DNA of 64,000 bases from Geodermatophilus poikilotrophus (lineage in GTDB: Bacteria; Actinomycetota; Actinomycetes; Mycobacteriales; Geodermatophilaceae), in NCBI RefSeq assembly GCF_900111455.1, contig NZ_FOIE01000001.1, positions 1 through 64,000 on the forward strand, in the 5' to 3' direction. A program made the translations under genes and the position numbers. The first letter of the stretch is position 1, and each line of letters starts with the position of its first letter. The notes beneath the pieces were generated by a model. The model was not told where the DNA came from, searched no databases, and was given only the letters and a program-made list of their open reading frames with translations. Shown here piece by piece: positions 1 through 7,783 of the stretch.

Positions 1-75
1 GGTTGATAGGCCGGAGGTGGAAGCACCGCGAGGTGTGGAGCTGACCGGTACTAACAGGCCGAGGGCTTGACCACA
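1..75 (+). rRNA. 23S rRNA, 3' end (partial)
   Basis: The window opens inside the 3' terminal domain of a 23S rRNA gene. The sequence ends with the conserved actinobacterial tail GACCGGTACTAACAGGCCGA followed by GGGCTTGACC. The 5' part lies outside the window. The exact last base (about 73-76) is estimated. A 5S gene follows about 120 bases later, as in a standard 16S-23S-5S operon. Confidence 0.93.
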
Positions 76-198
76 CGACCACAACGACCCCCACACCAGG
101 TGTGCGGGGTGACGGTCGAAGAATCATGCGTAGCAAACAGCGTCCACTGTGCGGTTCTGAACGCACCAACCGGGATCCGGTCGGTCAGGTTCACAGTG

Positions 199-316
199 TT
201 ACGGCTGTCATGGCGAGAGGGAAACGCCCGGTCCCATTCCGAACCCGGAAGCTAAGCCTCTCAGCGCCGATGGTACTGCCCCGGGAACGGGGTGGGAGAG
301 TAGGACACCGCCGGAC
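199..316 (+). rRNA. rrf: 5S rRNA
   Basis: The sequence contains the hallmark 5S core CCCATTCCGAACCCGGAAG at about 232-250 and the conserved GGGAGAGTAGGACACCGCCG end. The 5' and 3' ends pair (TTACGGCTGTCATGGCGAG with the GGCGGTGTC complement), which fixes a length near 118 nt. It sits directly after the 23S gene in an rRNA operon. End positions are good to about 2 bases. Confidence 0.95.
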
Positions 317-324
317 AACCATCC

Positions 325-365
325 CAGAACGGGGGTCAGAGCCACGTGCTCTGATCCCCGTTCTG
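325..365 (+). terminator. rRNA operon terminator hairpin
   Basis: Two 18-base arms, CAGAACGGGGGTCAGAGC and GCTCTGATCCCCGTTCTG, pair almost perfectly with a 5-base loop directly after the 5S gene. A short pyrimidine-rich tract (CTGTTTCC) follows. This is a strong intrinsic-type terminator for the rRNA operon. Confidence 0.85.
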
Positions 366-430
366 CTGTTTCCGGACACTTCTCGCAGCGCTGTGCGTGC
401 TGCCCCGACTCCCGAGGTACGCAGACGCTC

Positions 431-2482
431 ATGACTTCACCGCGACGAGGCGCCGGCGGTACCGGCGGACAGGGACCCCGGGGAGGCCGCGGCGGTTCCG
501 GACAGGGGCGTCCGCAGGGACGAGGCGCGGGTGCCCGTGGGGCGTCCTCCGGTCGCGGCGGTCAGGGCTCCTGGCAGGGCCGCCGCCCGGCCGGTGGGCG
601 GTCGGAGGACTGCCGCGGAGGTGGCTGGCAGGAGCGTCGTCCGGAAGGTGACCGGCCGCAGCGTCGTCCCCAGGGTGGAACGGGTGGCCGGGACGACGGT
701 GGCTCGCGACAGGACTGGCGGGACCGCCGTCCGCAGCGCGACGCCGGGTCGAACGCCAGTGCGCCGCGCGGGCAGTGGCAGGACCGGCGACCGCAAGGTG
801 ACCGTCCGGCGGCGGGCCGATCGGAGTGGCGGGACCGCCGCCCGTCGGATGAGCGGGGGAGGGACGACCGGCAGGACCGGCGACCGCAGGAGGGCCGGGA
901 CGACCGACGACCGCACGGCGAGCGCCCAGCGGCGGGCCGATCGGAGTGGCGGGACCGCCGCCCGTCGGATGAGCGGGGGAGGGACGACCGGCAGGACCGG
1001 CGACCGCAGGGGGAGCGCCCGGCGGCGGGCCGATCGGAGTGGCGGGACCGCCGCCCGTCGGATGACCGGGCGCGGGACGACCGGCAGGGCCGGGACGACC
1101 GGCAGGGCCGGGACGACCGACGACCGCACGGCGAGCGCCCAGCGGCGGGCCGATCGGAGTGGCGGGACCGCCGCCCGTCGGGTGACCGGGGGCGGGACGA
1201 CCGGCAGGGCCGGGACGACCGACGACCGCAGGGGGAGCACCCGGCACGCAGCAGCTGGCAGGACCGCCGGTCCGCAGGGGAGCGGCCGCAGGCGGAGCGC
1301 CGGGCAGGCAGCAGCTGGCAGGACCGCCGGTCCGCAGGGCAGCGGCCCGAGGGCGAGCGGACGGGGTGGCGCGACCGTCCGCGTGGCGGACGTCCCGACG
1401 TCGCCCCGGACCGGCGGGAGGGGCGTCCGCAACGCCCCGGCGGGTCACGCGGTGAGGGGCAGTCCCGCGAGGGTCGCCCGGGCGGGCACCGGGGAGACTG
1501 GCGGGACCGCCGACCCGACGACGACCGCCGTGGTCGTCCGGAGCGTGCTCAGCGGTCACCCCGAAGCGGCGAACGCACCCCGCCTGCGCCCACGGGCCCC
1601 GAGGTCCCCGAGTGGGCCGACCCGCGCGAGCTGGACCAGTCGGTGCGTGCGGCGCTGCGCGGGCTCGACCCGCGCAACGCCCAGCGGGTGGCGGGCCACC
1701 TGGTCGTCGCCGGGACGCTCGTCGACGACCAGCCCGGGGAGGCGCTGGCCCACGCGCGAGCGGCCCGCGACCGGGCGTCGCGCATCGCCGTCGTCCGCGA
1801 GGCCGTCGGCGTGGCCGCCTACCACGCCGGGGACTACGCCGAGGCCGCTCGAGAACTGCGGGCCTACCGCCGGATGAGCGGCGACCCCGGGTACCGGGCG
1901 GTTCTCGCCGACTGCGAGCGGGCCCTGGGGCGTCCCGAGGTCGCGCTACGGCTGGTGCGCGAAGCGCTGGCCGAGCACCCGGACGCGGAGGAGACCATCG
2001 AGCTGCGCCTGGTCGAGGCCGGTGCGCGCCAGGACCTCGATGAGCTGCCGGCGGCCCGTCTCGTGCTGGAGGGCGTCCTCGGCGGGCGCCCCCACCCGGA
2101 CTCGGTCGACTGGGCGGAGCCCGCCGTGCTGCGCGTCTCGGCGGCCTACGCCGACCTCCTCGAGGCCGCCGGTGAGAGCGCCCTGGCCGCCGAGTGGCAC
2201 GCCGCGGTGGCCGCGCACACCCCGGAGGAGTCCGACGTCGAGTTCTCCGAGGAGGAGTTGCCGGAGGTCGACGCCGCCCCGGCGGTCGAGCCTGCCGAGG
2301 CACCGGCCGGCGAGGGGCCGGCGGACGCGGACGCCTCCGGCGACGACGCGGCCCCGGACGACGGTGGCGGGTCCGGCGCCTACGACTTCCACGAGGACGT
2401 CGAGGCCGAGGTCGCCGAGCTGCTGGGCGAGACCGACAGGCCCGAGGACGACGCTGCCGCGGAGGACGCCGCCGAGCACTGA
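431..2482 (+). CDS. Arg-rich repeat protein with C-terminal TPR-like domain
   Basis: This 683-residue protein has two halves. Residues 1-380 are low-complexity, dominated by Arg, Asp, Gly, Gln and Pro. They include four near-identical copies of a unit beginning PAAGRSEWRDRRPS and two copies of a SSWQDRRSAG unit. Residues 390-600 form a helical, Ala/Leu-rich region with TPR-like spacing (AAYHAGDYAEAARELRAYRR), and the last 80 residues are acidic. The position next to a HAD phosphatase and tlyA matches M. tuberculosis Rv1691, a TPR protein of similar context. The basic N-terminus resembles disordered RNA- or ribosome-associated tails, but no function can be assigned. The ATG at 431 follows the rRNA terminator. 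Confidence 0.85.
   Translation: MTSPRRGAGGTGGQGPRGGRGGSGQGRPQGRGAGARGASSGRGGQGSWQGRRPAGGRSEDCRGGGWQERRPEGDRPQRRPQGGTGGRDDGGSRQDWRDRRPQRDAGSNASAPRGQWQDRRPQGDRPAAGRSEWRDRRPSDERGRDDRQDRRPQEGRDDRRPHGERPAAGRSEWRDRRPSDERGRDDRQDRRPQGERPAAGRSEWRDRRPSDDRARDDRQGRDDRQGRDDRRPHGERPAAGRSEWRDRRPSGDRGRDDRQGRDDRRPQGEHPARSSWQDRRSAGERPQAERRAGSSWQDRRSAGQRPEGERTGWRDRPRGGRPDVAPDRREGRPQRPGGSRGEGQSREGRPGGHRGDWRDRRPDDDRRGRPERAQRSPRSGERTPPAPTGPEVPEWADPRELDQSVRAALRGLDPRNAQRVAGHLVVAGTLVDDQPGEALAHARAARDRASRIAVVREAVGVAAYHAGDYAEAARELRAYRRMSGDPGYRAVLADCERALGRPEVALRLVREALAEHPDAEETIELRLVEAGARQDLDELPAARLVLEGVLGGRPHPDSVDWAEPAVLRVSAAYADLLEAAGESALAAEWHAAVAAHTPEESDVEFSEEELPEVDAAPAVEPAEAPAGEGPADADASGDDAAPDDGGGSGAYDFHEDVEAEVAELLGETDRPEDDAAAEDAAEH
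790..1240 (+). repeat. intragenic tandem repeats in the Arg-rich protein gene
   Basis: A block beginning GCGGGCCGATCGGAGTGGCG recurs at about 812, 932, 1022 and 1142 with near identity, spaced 90-120 bases. Shorter CGACCGGCAGGGCCGGGA units fall in between. All repeat lengths are multiples of three and keep frame. Such arrays expand and contract by slippage or recombination, so the repeat count probably varies between strains. Confidence 0.9.
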
Positions 2483-2582
2483 CCGCCGACAGCGGGAGCG
2501 GCGTCGTCCACACCGGTGCCCGCGGTCCACAGACCCTCGGCGGGCCCTCCTCCGGGCGTCGCGGGACGGCGAGGCTGCCGTC

Positions 2583-2939
2583 ATGAGCGTGGCTGTAATC
2601 GACCGGAACGACGTGGTGCTCCGCGGGAAGCTCTCCGCCCCGGCCGAGGTGCGGACCCTGCCCAGCGGCGACACGCTGGTCAGCTTCCGCCTGGTGGTCC
2701 GCCGGCCCGGACCGCAGACTCGGGGGCGGTCGACCGACACGCTGCCGTGCATCACGTACGACCGCGCGCTGCAGAAGCGGGTCGCGGCGTGGCAGGCCGG
2801 TGACGTCGTCGAGGTGGAGGGCGCCCTCCAGCGCCGGTTCTGGCGGACCGCGACCGGCACCACGTCGATGACGGAGGTGAACTGCCGGCGCGGACGCAAG
2901 GTGCCGCGGTCCGCGGGGGCCGACGTCCGCACCGCGTGA
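2583..2939 (+). CDS. small single-stranded DNA-binding (OB-fold) protein
   Basis: The 118-residue protein fits a short SSB/OB fold. A hydrophobic N-terminal strand (VVLRGKLSAPAEVRTLPSGD) is followed by FRLVVRRP, ITYDRALQKRVAAWQAGDVVEVEGALQRRFWR and a basic tail. The overall order (strand, LPSGD turn, FRLVV, AW..GD.VEVEG.L..R.W) is that of actinobacterial SSB paralogues. It lacks the long Gly-rich linker and acidic DDDIPF-type tip of a main replicative SSB. The ATG at 2583 was chosen because similarity begins directly after it. It ends 8 bases from the convergent DUF1015 gene. It is probably an accessory SSB. Confidence 0.8.
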   Translation: MSVAVIDRNDVVLRGKLSAPAEVRTLPSGDTLVSFRLVVRRPGPQTRGRSTDTLPCITYDRALQKRVAAWQAGDVVEVEGALQRRFWRTATGTTSMTEVNCRRGRKVPRSAGADVRTA

Positions 2940-2947
2940 GCGGCCGG

Positions 2948-4237
2948 TCAGTCCCCGTGGGGCCGCAGCACCAGACCGGTTCGCGGTTTCGGGACGAACA
3001 GCGTCGACTTCCGCGGCATGCGGGCATTGGCCCGGGCCACGGCGGCGACGTCGGCCGGCGAGGGCGCTCGCAGCAGGACCGCCACGCCGTGGCGGCTGCG
3101 TGCGCCGGCCAGCGCCTCGTCGAGGCCGTGCGCGATGAGGACGGCTCCGTCGTCATCGGCGCGCCCCCACAGCCGGTGCACCAGACCGTGGTGGACGAGC
3201 ACCACGTCCAGTCCGCGCCACGCCTCCGGGGCCTCGGCGGGCACGGCGTCGAGCACGTCGGCCGACGGGGAGTCCAGCCGGACCACCCGCGATCCGTCGC
3301 TGACGAGCAGGCCCACCTCGCCGGGAACGGAGATCCAGCGCTCCACCGCCTCGGCGGGGCCACCGGCGCCCACGCGCAGCTCGGTCGCCCGGAAGCCCGC
3401 CGACGCCGCGGCGAGCGCCTCGCCGAGGGAGAGATCGGGCACCACCCGGTGGATCGGGTGCACCCGCAGCCCGCCCGGTCCCATGGGGGTGACCAGCGCC
3501 AGGATGGCCTGGGCACCGTGGGCCCGCGCCGCCGCGAAGCGGTGGTGCCCGTCGGCGATGACCGCGCCGGTGTCGGCGAGCGCGGCGGTGACCAGGCCGG
3601 TCAGCGCCGGGTCGGACACCCGCCACAGGGCGTGCCGGACACCGTCGGCGTCGGTCACCTCGAGCGTGGGCGGGCCCTCCTGCGCTGCGACGGTCAGCGC
3701 GGGGAGACCCGGGTGCGGGTCGTGCGCCAGCACGATGGGCTCCAGGTCGGTCGCGGTGGCCTCCAGCAGCGCCCGGCGACCCTCCACGGCACCGGGGAAG
3801 GTGTCCTCGTGGGGCAGTACGGCCCGCGAGCCGGCCGGCGGCAGCTCGACCGCAGCCAGCCAGCCGACGGTGTCCGGAGCGCCGTCCGCCGGGCTCAACG
3901 CGTAGACCCACAGTGCCGGCTCGGCGTCGCGCTCGAGCACTCCGGCCTGCTCCCAGTTCCGCAGCGTCACGGCGGCCTCGGCGACCGAGCGGCCCAGCCC
4001 GTCGCCGCCCGGGCCGTCCGCTCCGGACGCGACGCCGGGCAGGATGAGGCGCACGACGTTGTGCGGGTCGGCGGCGGCCAGGCGGTCCCGGCCCTCCGGG
4101 GTCACCAGGTCGTAGGCTGGCGAGCTCACCCGGGCCAGGTGGCCCGGGTCTCGTCGCCGGTACGTGAGAGCGCGGAAGGGCCGGACCTGGAGCCCCGTCG
4201 CAGCTTCCGGGTACGGGGAGTCCCACGACGAGCGCAC
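2948..4237 (-). CDS. DUF1015 family protein
   Basis: This 429-residue protein matches the DUF1015 family (COG4198) in length and motif order. It has FRALTYRRRDPGHLARVSSPAYD near the N-terminus, DPHNVVRLILPG, a central ADGHHRFAAAR block, HPIHRVVPDLS, and RMPRKSTLFVPKPRTGLVLRP at the C-terminus. The biochemical role of the family is not settled to my knowledge. A GTG at 4237 is preferred because it precedes the family N-terminal strand (QVRPFRAL). It is divergent from the TPR gene at 4346 and convergent with the SSB-like gene. Confidence 0.88.
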   Translation of the reverse strand: MRSSWDSPYPEAATGLQVRPFRALTYRRRDPGHLARVSSPAYDLVTPEGRDRLAAADPHNVVRLILPGVASGADGPGGDGLGRSVAEAAVTLRNWEQAGVLERDAEPALWVYALSPADGAPDTVGWLAAVELPPAGSRAVLPHEDTFPGAVEGRRALLEATATDLEPIVLAHDPHPGLPALTVAAQEGPPTLEVTDADGVRHALWRVSDPALTGLVTAALADTGAVIADGHHRFAAARAHGAQAILALVTPMGPGGLRVHPIHRVVPDLSLGEALAAASAGFRATELRVGAGGPAEAVERWISVPGEVGLLVSDGSRVVRLDSPSADVLDAVPAEAPEAWRGLDVVLVHHGLVHRLWGRADDDGAVLIAHGLDEALAGARSRHGVAVLLRAPSPADVAAVARANARMPRKSTLFVPKPRTGLVLRPHGD

Positions 4238-4345
4238 GACGGGAATCGTAGGAGCGGTGCGCTCCGGACGGTGGGCGTCGCGGGCTGCGGTAGCGGTCCG
4301 GTGACGACGACACCGCCCGGAGGCACCCGGATCGAGGGAGCAGCG

Positions 4346-4741
4346 GTGTCCGACGCGGGGGTGCCCGACGGGGACGTCTACGACTGGTACCAGCGCGGGC
4401 TGCAGCTGCTGGCCAACCGGGACCCGGCAGCGGCGGCGACGATCCTGGCCCGCGCCGCGGCGGCGGAGCCGGGGTCGCGCAGCCTGCTGGAGGCGCTGGC
4501 CCGCGCCCAGTACGACGCCGGCCGCTATGCCGAGGCCGTCGGGACGTTCCGCGAGCTCACCGTCCGCAACCCGGCCGACGACTACGCCCAGTTCGGCCTG
4601 GGCCTCGCAGCCAGCCGAGCGGGCGACCTCGACCTCGCCGCCGAGCACCTGGCCCTCGCCGTGGCGATGCGCCCGGACCTGGGGCACTACTCGCGCGCGC
4701 TGCGCGGGGTGCGCGCCCGCCGCGGCGGGGAGACCTCGTGA
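4346..4741 (+). CDS. small tetratricopeptide repeat protein
   Basis: The 131-residue protein contains about three TPR-like helix pairs: YQRGLQLLANRDPAAAATIL, LLEALARAQYDAGRYAEAV and QFGLGLAASRAGDLDLAAEH. They have the typical A/G/Y and A/F spacing. The GTG at 4346 is chosen because GAGGGAG sits five bases upstream; an in-frame GTG at 4301 is possible. The stop overlaps the start of the HAD phosphatase by four bases (GTGA), so the two are translationally coupled. The gene order TPR, HAD, small ORF, tlyA corresponds to Rv1691-Rv1694. Confidence 0.85.
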   Translation: MSDAGVPDGDVYDWYQRGLQLLANRDPAAAATILARAAAAEPGSRSLLEALARAQYDAGRYAEAVGTFRELTVRNPADDYAQFGLGLAASRAGDLDLAAEHLALAVAMRPDLGHYSRALRGVRARRGGETS

Positions 4742-5817
4742 ACGGCGCGCCGGTCCCGCTGTCCGCCGGCGCAGCGGAGCCACCCTGCCGGGAGTACGAC
4801 GTCGCGCTGCTCGACCTCGACGGCGTCGTCTACGTCGGCCCCGAGGCGGTGCCCGGCGTGCCCGAGGCGCTGGCGGCCGCACGGGCGGCGGGCATGCGGC
4901 TGGGCTTCGTCACCAACAACGCGTCCCGGACGCCGGAGGAGGTCGCCGGGCACCTCACCGCCCTGGCGGTCCCCGCGGGCGCCCTGGAGGTGATCACCAG
5001 CTCGCAGGCGGCGGCCACGGTCGTCGCCCAGCGGCTCGGTGCGGGCGCCCGCGTCCTGCCGGTCGGCGGCCCGGGCGTGGCCGCCGCGCTCCGGGCCGCG
5101 GGGCTCACCGTGGTCACCCACGCCGAGGAGCAGCCGCTCGCGGTCGTGCAGGGCTACGGCCGCGACGTCGGGTGGACCGAGCTGGCCGAGGCCGTGGTGG
5201 CCGTCCGCAACGGCGCCGAGCACGTGGCCACCAACGCCGACGCCACCATCCCCTCCCCGCGGGGGCCGCTGCCCGGCAACGGCGCGCTGGTGGGCGTGGT
5301 CAGCACCGTCACCGGCCGGCGCCCCCTGGTGACCGGCAAGCCCGACCCGGCCATGCACGCCGAGTGCGTCCGCCGCACCGGAGCGCAGCGGCCCCTGGTG
5401 GTGGGTGACCGGCTCGACACCGACGTCGAGGGTGGTCGCCGCGCCGGCGCGGCGACCCTGCTGGTCCTCACCGGCGTGACCGATCCGGCGACCCTGCTGG
5501 CAGCCGGTCCGGACCAGCGGCCCGACCTGCTCGCCCCGGATGCCGCCGGGCTGCTCACCGCCCACCCCGGGGTCGTCGCGGAGGACGGTGGGTGGCGGTG
5601 CGGGGCGTGGTCGGCCCGGTCCGGCGTCGGGGACGGTCCGCTCCGCCTGGGCCGTCACTCGGCCGGTGCTGCCGCCGGCGCCGACGGGCTCGACGGACTG
5701 CGCGCGCTGTGCGTCGCGCACTGGGCCCGGTACCCGGACACGGCCGCACCGGCGCGGGTCACCGCTGCCGACGAGACCGCCGCCGCCGAGCTGCGGCGCT
5801 GGGCGCTGCCGTCGTGA
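4738..5817 (+). CDS. HAD-IIA family sugar/nucleotide phosphatase
   Basis: This 359-residue HAD-superfamily hydrolase is of the NagD/PGP subgroup. Motif I is LLDLDGVVYVG with catalytic Asp26 and Asp28, and motif II is FVTNNASRTP with Thr59. The C1/C2 cap follows, then TGKPDP with the motif III Lys and VVGDRLDTDVEGGRRAG as motif IV. The C-terminal 75 residues extend past the usual HAD fold and are Ala/Arg-rich. It starts at a GTG overlapping the TPR gene. Rv1692, a glycerol-phosphate phosphatase in M. tuberculosis, occupies this place, so a role in recycling small phosphate esters is likely but not shown. Confidence 0.9.
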   Translation: MNGAPVPLSAGAAEPPCREYDVALLDLDGVVYVGPEAVPGVPEALAAARAAGMRLGFVTNNASRTPEEVAGHLTALAVPAGALEVITSSQAAATVVAQRLGAGARVLPVGGPGVAAALRAAGLTVVTHAEEQPLAVVQGYGRDVGWTELAEAVVAVRNGAEHVATNADATIPSPRGPLPGNGALVGVVSTVTGRRPLVTGKPDPAMHAECVRRTGAQRPLVVGDRLDTDVEGGRRAGAATLLVLTGVTDPATLLAAGPDQRPDLLAPDAAGLLTAHPGVVAEDGGWRCGAWSARSGVGDGPLRLGRHSAGAAAGADGLDGLRALCVAHWARYPDTAAPARVTAADETAAAELRRWALPS

Positions 5818-5837
5818 CCCGCCGGGTGGGTCGGCAC

Positions 5838-6040
5838 GGCCCTCCTGCGGCGGCCCACCGCAGGCCCCGTCCCGGGCACCGCCCCGAGCTCTGATGGCCT
5901 CCGGGCAGGGTCCCGTCGCCGGCCCCGTCCAGGGCCCCGCCCCGAGTTCGCGAGAGGTGGGGCGGACGGGGTCCGCCCATGGCGGGGGCGAGGGGTCCTC
6001 CGAGGGGAGGACGGGGTCCTCCCCTCGGAGGGCGCAGGAG
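5838..6040. repeat. dispersed GC-rich palindromic repeat cluster (copy A)
   Basis: The space between the HAD gene and the SCP2-like gene is filled with GC-rich dyads. CCGGCCCCGTCCAGGGC (from 5919) and GGACGGGGTCCTCCC (6009-6023) recur almost exactly at 15153 and 15255. CCGAGGGGAGGAC pairs with GTCCTCCCCTCGG to form a long hairpin at about 6000-6030. No coding frame is convincing here. The hairpin may also act as a bidirectional terminator between the convergent genes. Confidence 0.75.
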
Positions 6041-6049
6041 GGTCCTCCC

Positions 6050-6388
6050 TCAGAGCAGCGTGCGCAGCCGGAGCATGTCGCGCAGGCCGGCCTCCAGCTT
6101 CACCCGCCCCGACGCCCAGGCCGGACCGAAGCTGAGCCGGCCCTCGGTCAGCGCCACGAGGTCGTCGCTGGACATGGTGAAACGGATGTCGGCCTTCTCC
6201 GGCGACTGCCCGTCGGGCTCGGCCCGCAGCTCGCGCACCGATCCCCGGGCCAGCCGGCCGCGGACGAGCTGCCCGAGGTCGGTCAGCCGGCAGGACAGGC
6301 TCCGGTCCAGGCCCTGCGCCGCAGGCTTGGCCGCGAGGTCGCCGAGGATGCCCTCCAGGGCGGTCATGCACTGCTCCATCGTCGCCAC
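6050..6388 (-). CDS. SCP2 sterol-binding-like domain protein
   Basis: The 112-residue protein fits a compact SCP2 fold. It has an amphipathic first helix (MEQCMTALEGILGDLA), central strands (LSCRLTDLGQLVRGRLARGS), DIRFTMSSDDLVALTEGRLSFGPAWASGRVKLEA, and an LRDMLRLRTLL final helix. The RFTMSSDDLVAL.EG and A...GRVK.EG/A patterns are typical of SCP2-like lipid-binding proteins. The GTG at 6388 has GGAGG nine bases upstream, so it is preferred over the ATG at 6379. It is convergent with the HAD gene and divergent from the tlyA operon. Confidence 0.82.
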   Translation of the reverse strand: MATMEQCMTALEGILGDLAAKPAAQGLDRSLSCRLTDLGQLVRGRLARGSVRELRAEPDGQSPEKADIRFTMSSDDLVALTEGRLSFGPAWASGRVKLEAGLRDMLRLRTLL

Positions 6389-6577
6389 GCGGGCACGCCT
6401 CCATCGCATTCGGGGACCGGGCGGCCGAACGCTAGCGCCCGCCGGCGACCCGTGTGCGTCGGCCCCGGCCGGTACCCTCGCGGGCCGGGGGAGCAGCACC
6501 GGCAGCGCCCGGGCCGCCGGTCCCGAGCTCCTGCCGGCGTCCTCCCGCGCCGTGCCCGTCCACCCGAGAGGCCAGCG

Positions 6578-6817
6578 ATGACCGAGCCGAACCGACCGCG
6601 ACCGGTACCGGGGCCGCCCCGGCCCGGGCCGTGGGGCGGCGCGGCCCCGGTACCGGTCCCGGCCACGCCGGACGAGGTCCCGCCGACCGGCGCGGACACG
6701 GACGACGGCACGCCGTTCGCCGACCTCGACCGGCGACCGGTGGCCGAGCACGTCGCGGTCTTCGAGGCCGAGCACGCCCGGCTGCAGCGCGAGCTCGGCA
6801 CGATCGACCAGCTCTGA
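6578..6817 (+). CDS. small Pro-rich protein upstream of tlyA (Rv1693-like)
   Basis: The 79-residue protein has a Pro/Arg-rich disordered first half and a conserved-looking acidic helical tail (PVAEHVAVFEAEHARLQRELGTIDQL). The ATG at 6578 has a purine-rich GAGAGG upstream. The stop overlaps the tlyA start by one base (TGATG), so it is coupled to tlyA. A protein of similar size occupies this slot in mycobacteria (Rv1693). Function is unknown. The C-terminal helix with E-x-E-H-x-R-L spacing could be a short coiled coil. Confidence 0.75.
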   Translation: MTEPNRPRPVPGPPRPGPWGGAAPVPVPATPDEVPPTGADTDDGTPFADLDRRPVAEHVAVFEAEHARLQRELGTIDQL

Positions 6818-7614
6818 TGGTCCGCCGCAGCCGGCTCGACGCGGAGCTCGTGCGTCGCGGACTGGCCCGCTCCCGGGAGCACGCCGTCGCGCTCATCGCC
6901 GACGGACGGGTCGCCGTCTCCGGACGGGCCGCGACCAAGCCCGCCACCGGCGTGGACGCCAACACCCCCGTCGTCGTGCGCACCGACCCCGACGAGCCCA
7001 GCTGGGTCTCCCGCGGCGCGCACAAGCTGCTCGGCGCGCTGGAGGCCTTCCCGGTCCCCGTCGAGGGCCGGCGGGCGCTGGACGCCGGCGCGTCGACCGG
7101 CGGCTTCACCGAGGTGCTGCTGCGCCGCGGGGCCCGCGAGGTGGTGGCCGTCGACGTCGGCTACGGCGAGCTGGCCTGGTCGCTGCGGACCGACGAGCGG
7201 GTGCGGGTCCTCGAGCGCACCAACGTCCGCACGCTGACGGCCGACCAGGTCGACGGGCCGGTGGACCTGGTCGTCGCCGACCTGTCGTTCATCTCCCTGC
7301 GGCTGGTGCTGCCCGCCCTCACCTCCTGCGCCACCGGCGAGGCCGACCTGCTGCCCATGGTGAAACCCCAGTTCGAGGTCGGCCGTGAGCGGCTCGGCGC
7401 CGGTGGCGTCGTGCGGGACCCGGCGCACCGGCAGGACGCCGTCCTGCAGGTGGCGCGGGCCGCCGCCGGGATCGGCTGGGGAACGGCGGGCGTGGTCGCC
7501 AGCCCGCTGCCCGGACCAGCCGGCAACGTCGAGTTCTTCCTCTGGCTGCGCCGCGACGCCGGGCCGCCGCGCGAGGAGGACGTGCGCCGCGCCGTCGAAG
7601 GAGGACCGTCGTGA
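6817..7614 (+). CDS. tlyA: TlyA 16S/23S rRNA 2'-O-methyltransferase
   Basis: This 265-residue protein has an N-terminal S4 RNA-binding domain (residues 1-60: RLDAELVRRGLARSREHAV, then ADGRVAVSG). The RrmJ/FtsJ-type SAM methyltransferase domain carries motif I at 90-98 (AGASTGGFT), DVGYGELAWSLR, and the DLSFISLRLVLP and KPQFEVGRERLG blocks. TlyA 2'-O-methylates cytidines in 16S and 23S rRNA, and in mycobacteria its loss gives capreomycin resistance (family knowledge). The length matches the family. The ATG overlaps the upstream stop, and nadK and recN follow downstream. Confidence 0.95.
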   Translation: MVRRSRLDAELVRRGLARSREHAVALIADGRVAVSGRAATKPATGVDANTPVVVRTDPDEPSWVSRGAHKLLGALEAFPVPVEGRRALDAGASTGGFTEVLLRRGAREVVAVDVGYGELAWSLRTDERVRVLERTNVRTLTADQVDGPVDLVVADLSFISLRLVLPALTSCATGEADLLPMVKPQFEVGRERLGAGGVVRDPAHRQDAVLQVARAAAGIGWGTAGVVASPLPGPAGNVEFFLWLRRDAGPPREEDVRRAVEGGPS

Positions 7615-7706
7615 GCCGTCGCCTGGGTACCCAGGACCCGTCGGCCGCCCAGCACCGCGGCCGCGCCGGCACCCCGCCGGCGGCCGCTCCCGAGGAGGAC
7701 CAGTGA
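7611..7706 (+). CDS. possible 31-codon coupled small ORF
   Basis: A GTG overlaps the tlyA stop (GTGA) and opens a 31-residue frame (MSRRLGTQDPSAAQHRGRAG and a short acidic end). The frame ends in the next GTGA overlap. The third-position base use is high-GC, but the peptide has no recognisable domain. Two such mini-frames fill the tlyA-nadK gap and may simply relay ribosomes to nadK. Low confidence. Confidence 0.3.
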   Translation: MSRRLGTQDPSAAQHRGRAGTPPAAAPEEDQ

Positions 7707-7783
7707 CCGAGCGTACGAGGTCGCCCAGGGACACAGCACTGCCTGGCACGCGAGTGACGAGCGCCAGCGAGGAGGAAGCGTGA
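7703..7783 (+). CDS. possible 26-codon coupled small ORF
   Basis: A second mini-frame starts at a GTG overlapping the previous stop and ends overlapping the nadK GTG (7780). It has 26 residues, ending SASEEEA. A GAGGAGG-like sequence inside its 3' end is the nadK ribosome-binding site. It may be only a spacer read by terminating and re-initiating ribosomes. Confidence 0.25.
   Translation: MTERTRSPRDTALPGTRVTSASEEEA

Noticed and set aside
790..1240. Regular repeats considered as CRISPR
   Set aside because: They are in-frame coding repeats with no unique spacers.
429..2513. A 694-residue open frame on the minus strand opposite the Arg-rich repeat gene
   Set aside because: It is a shadow of the repeats: random Arg/Pro composition, no domain, and the plus frame has the TPR-like domain and acidic tail expected of a real protein.
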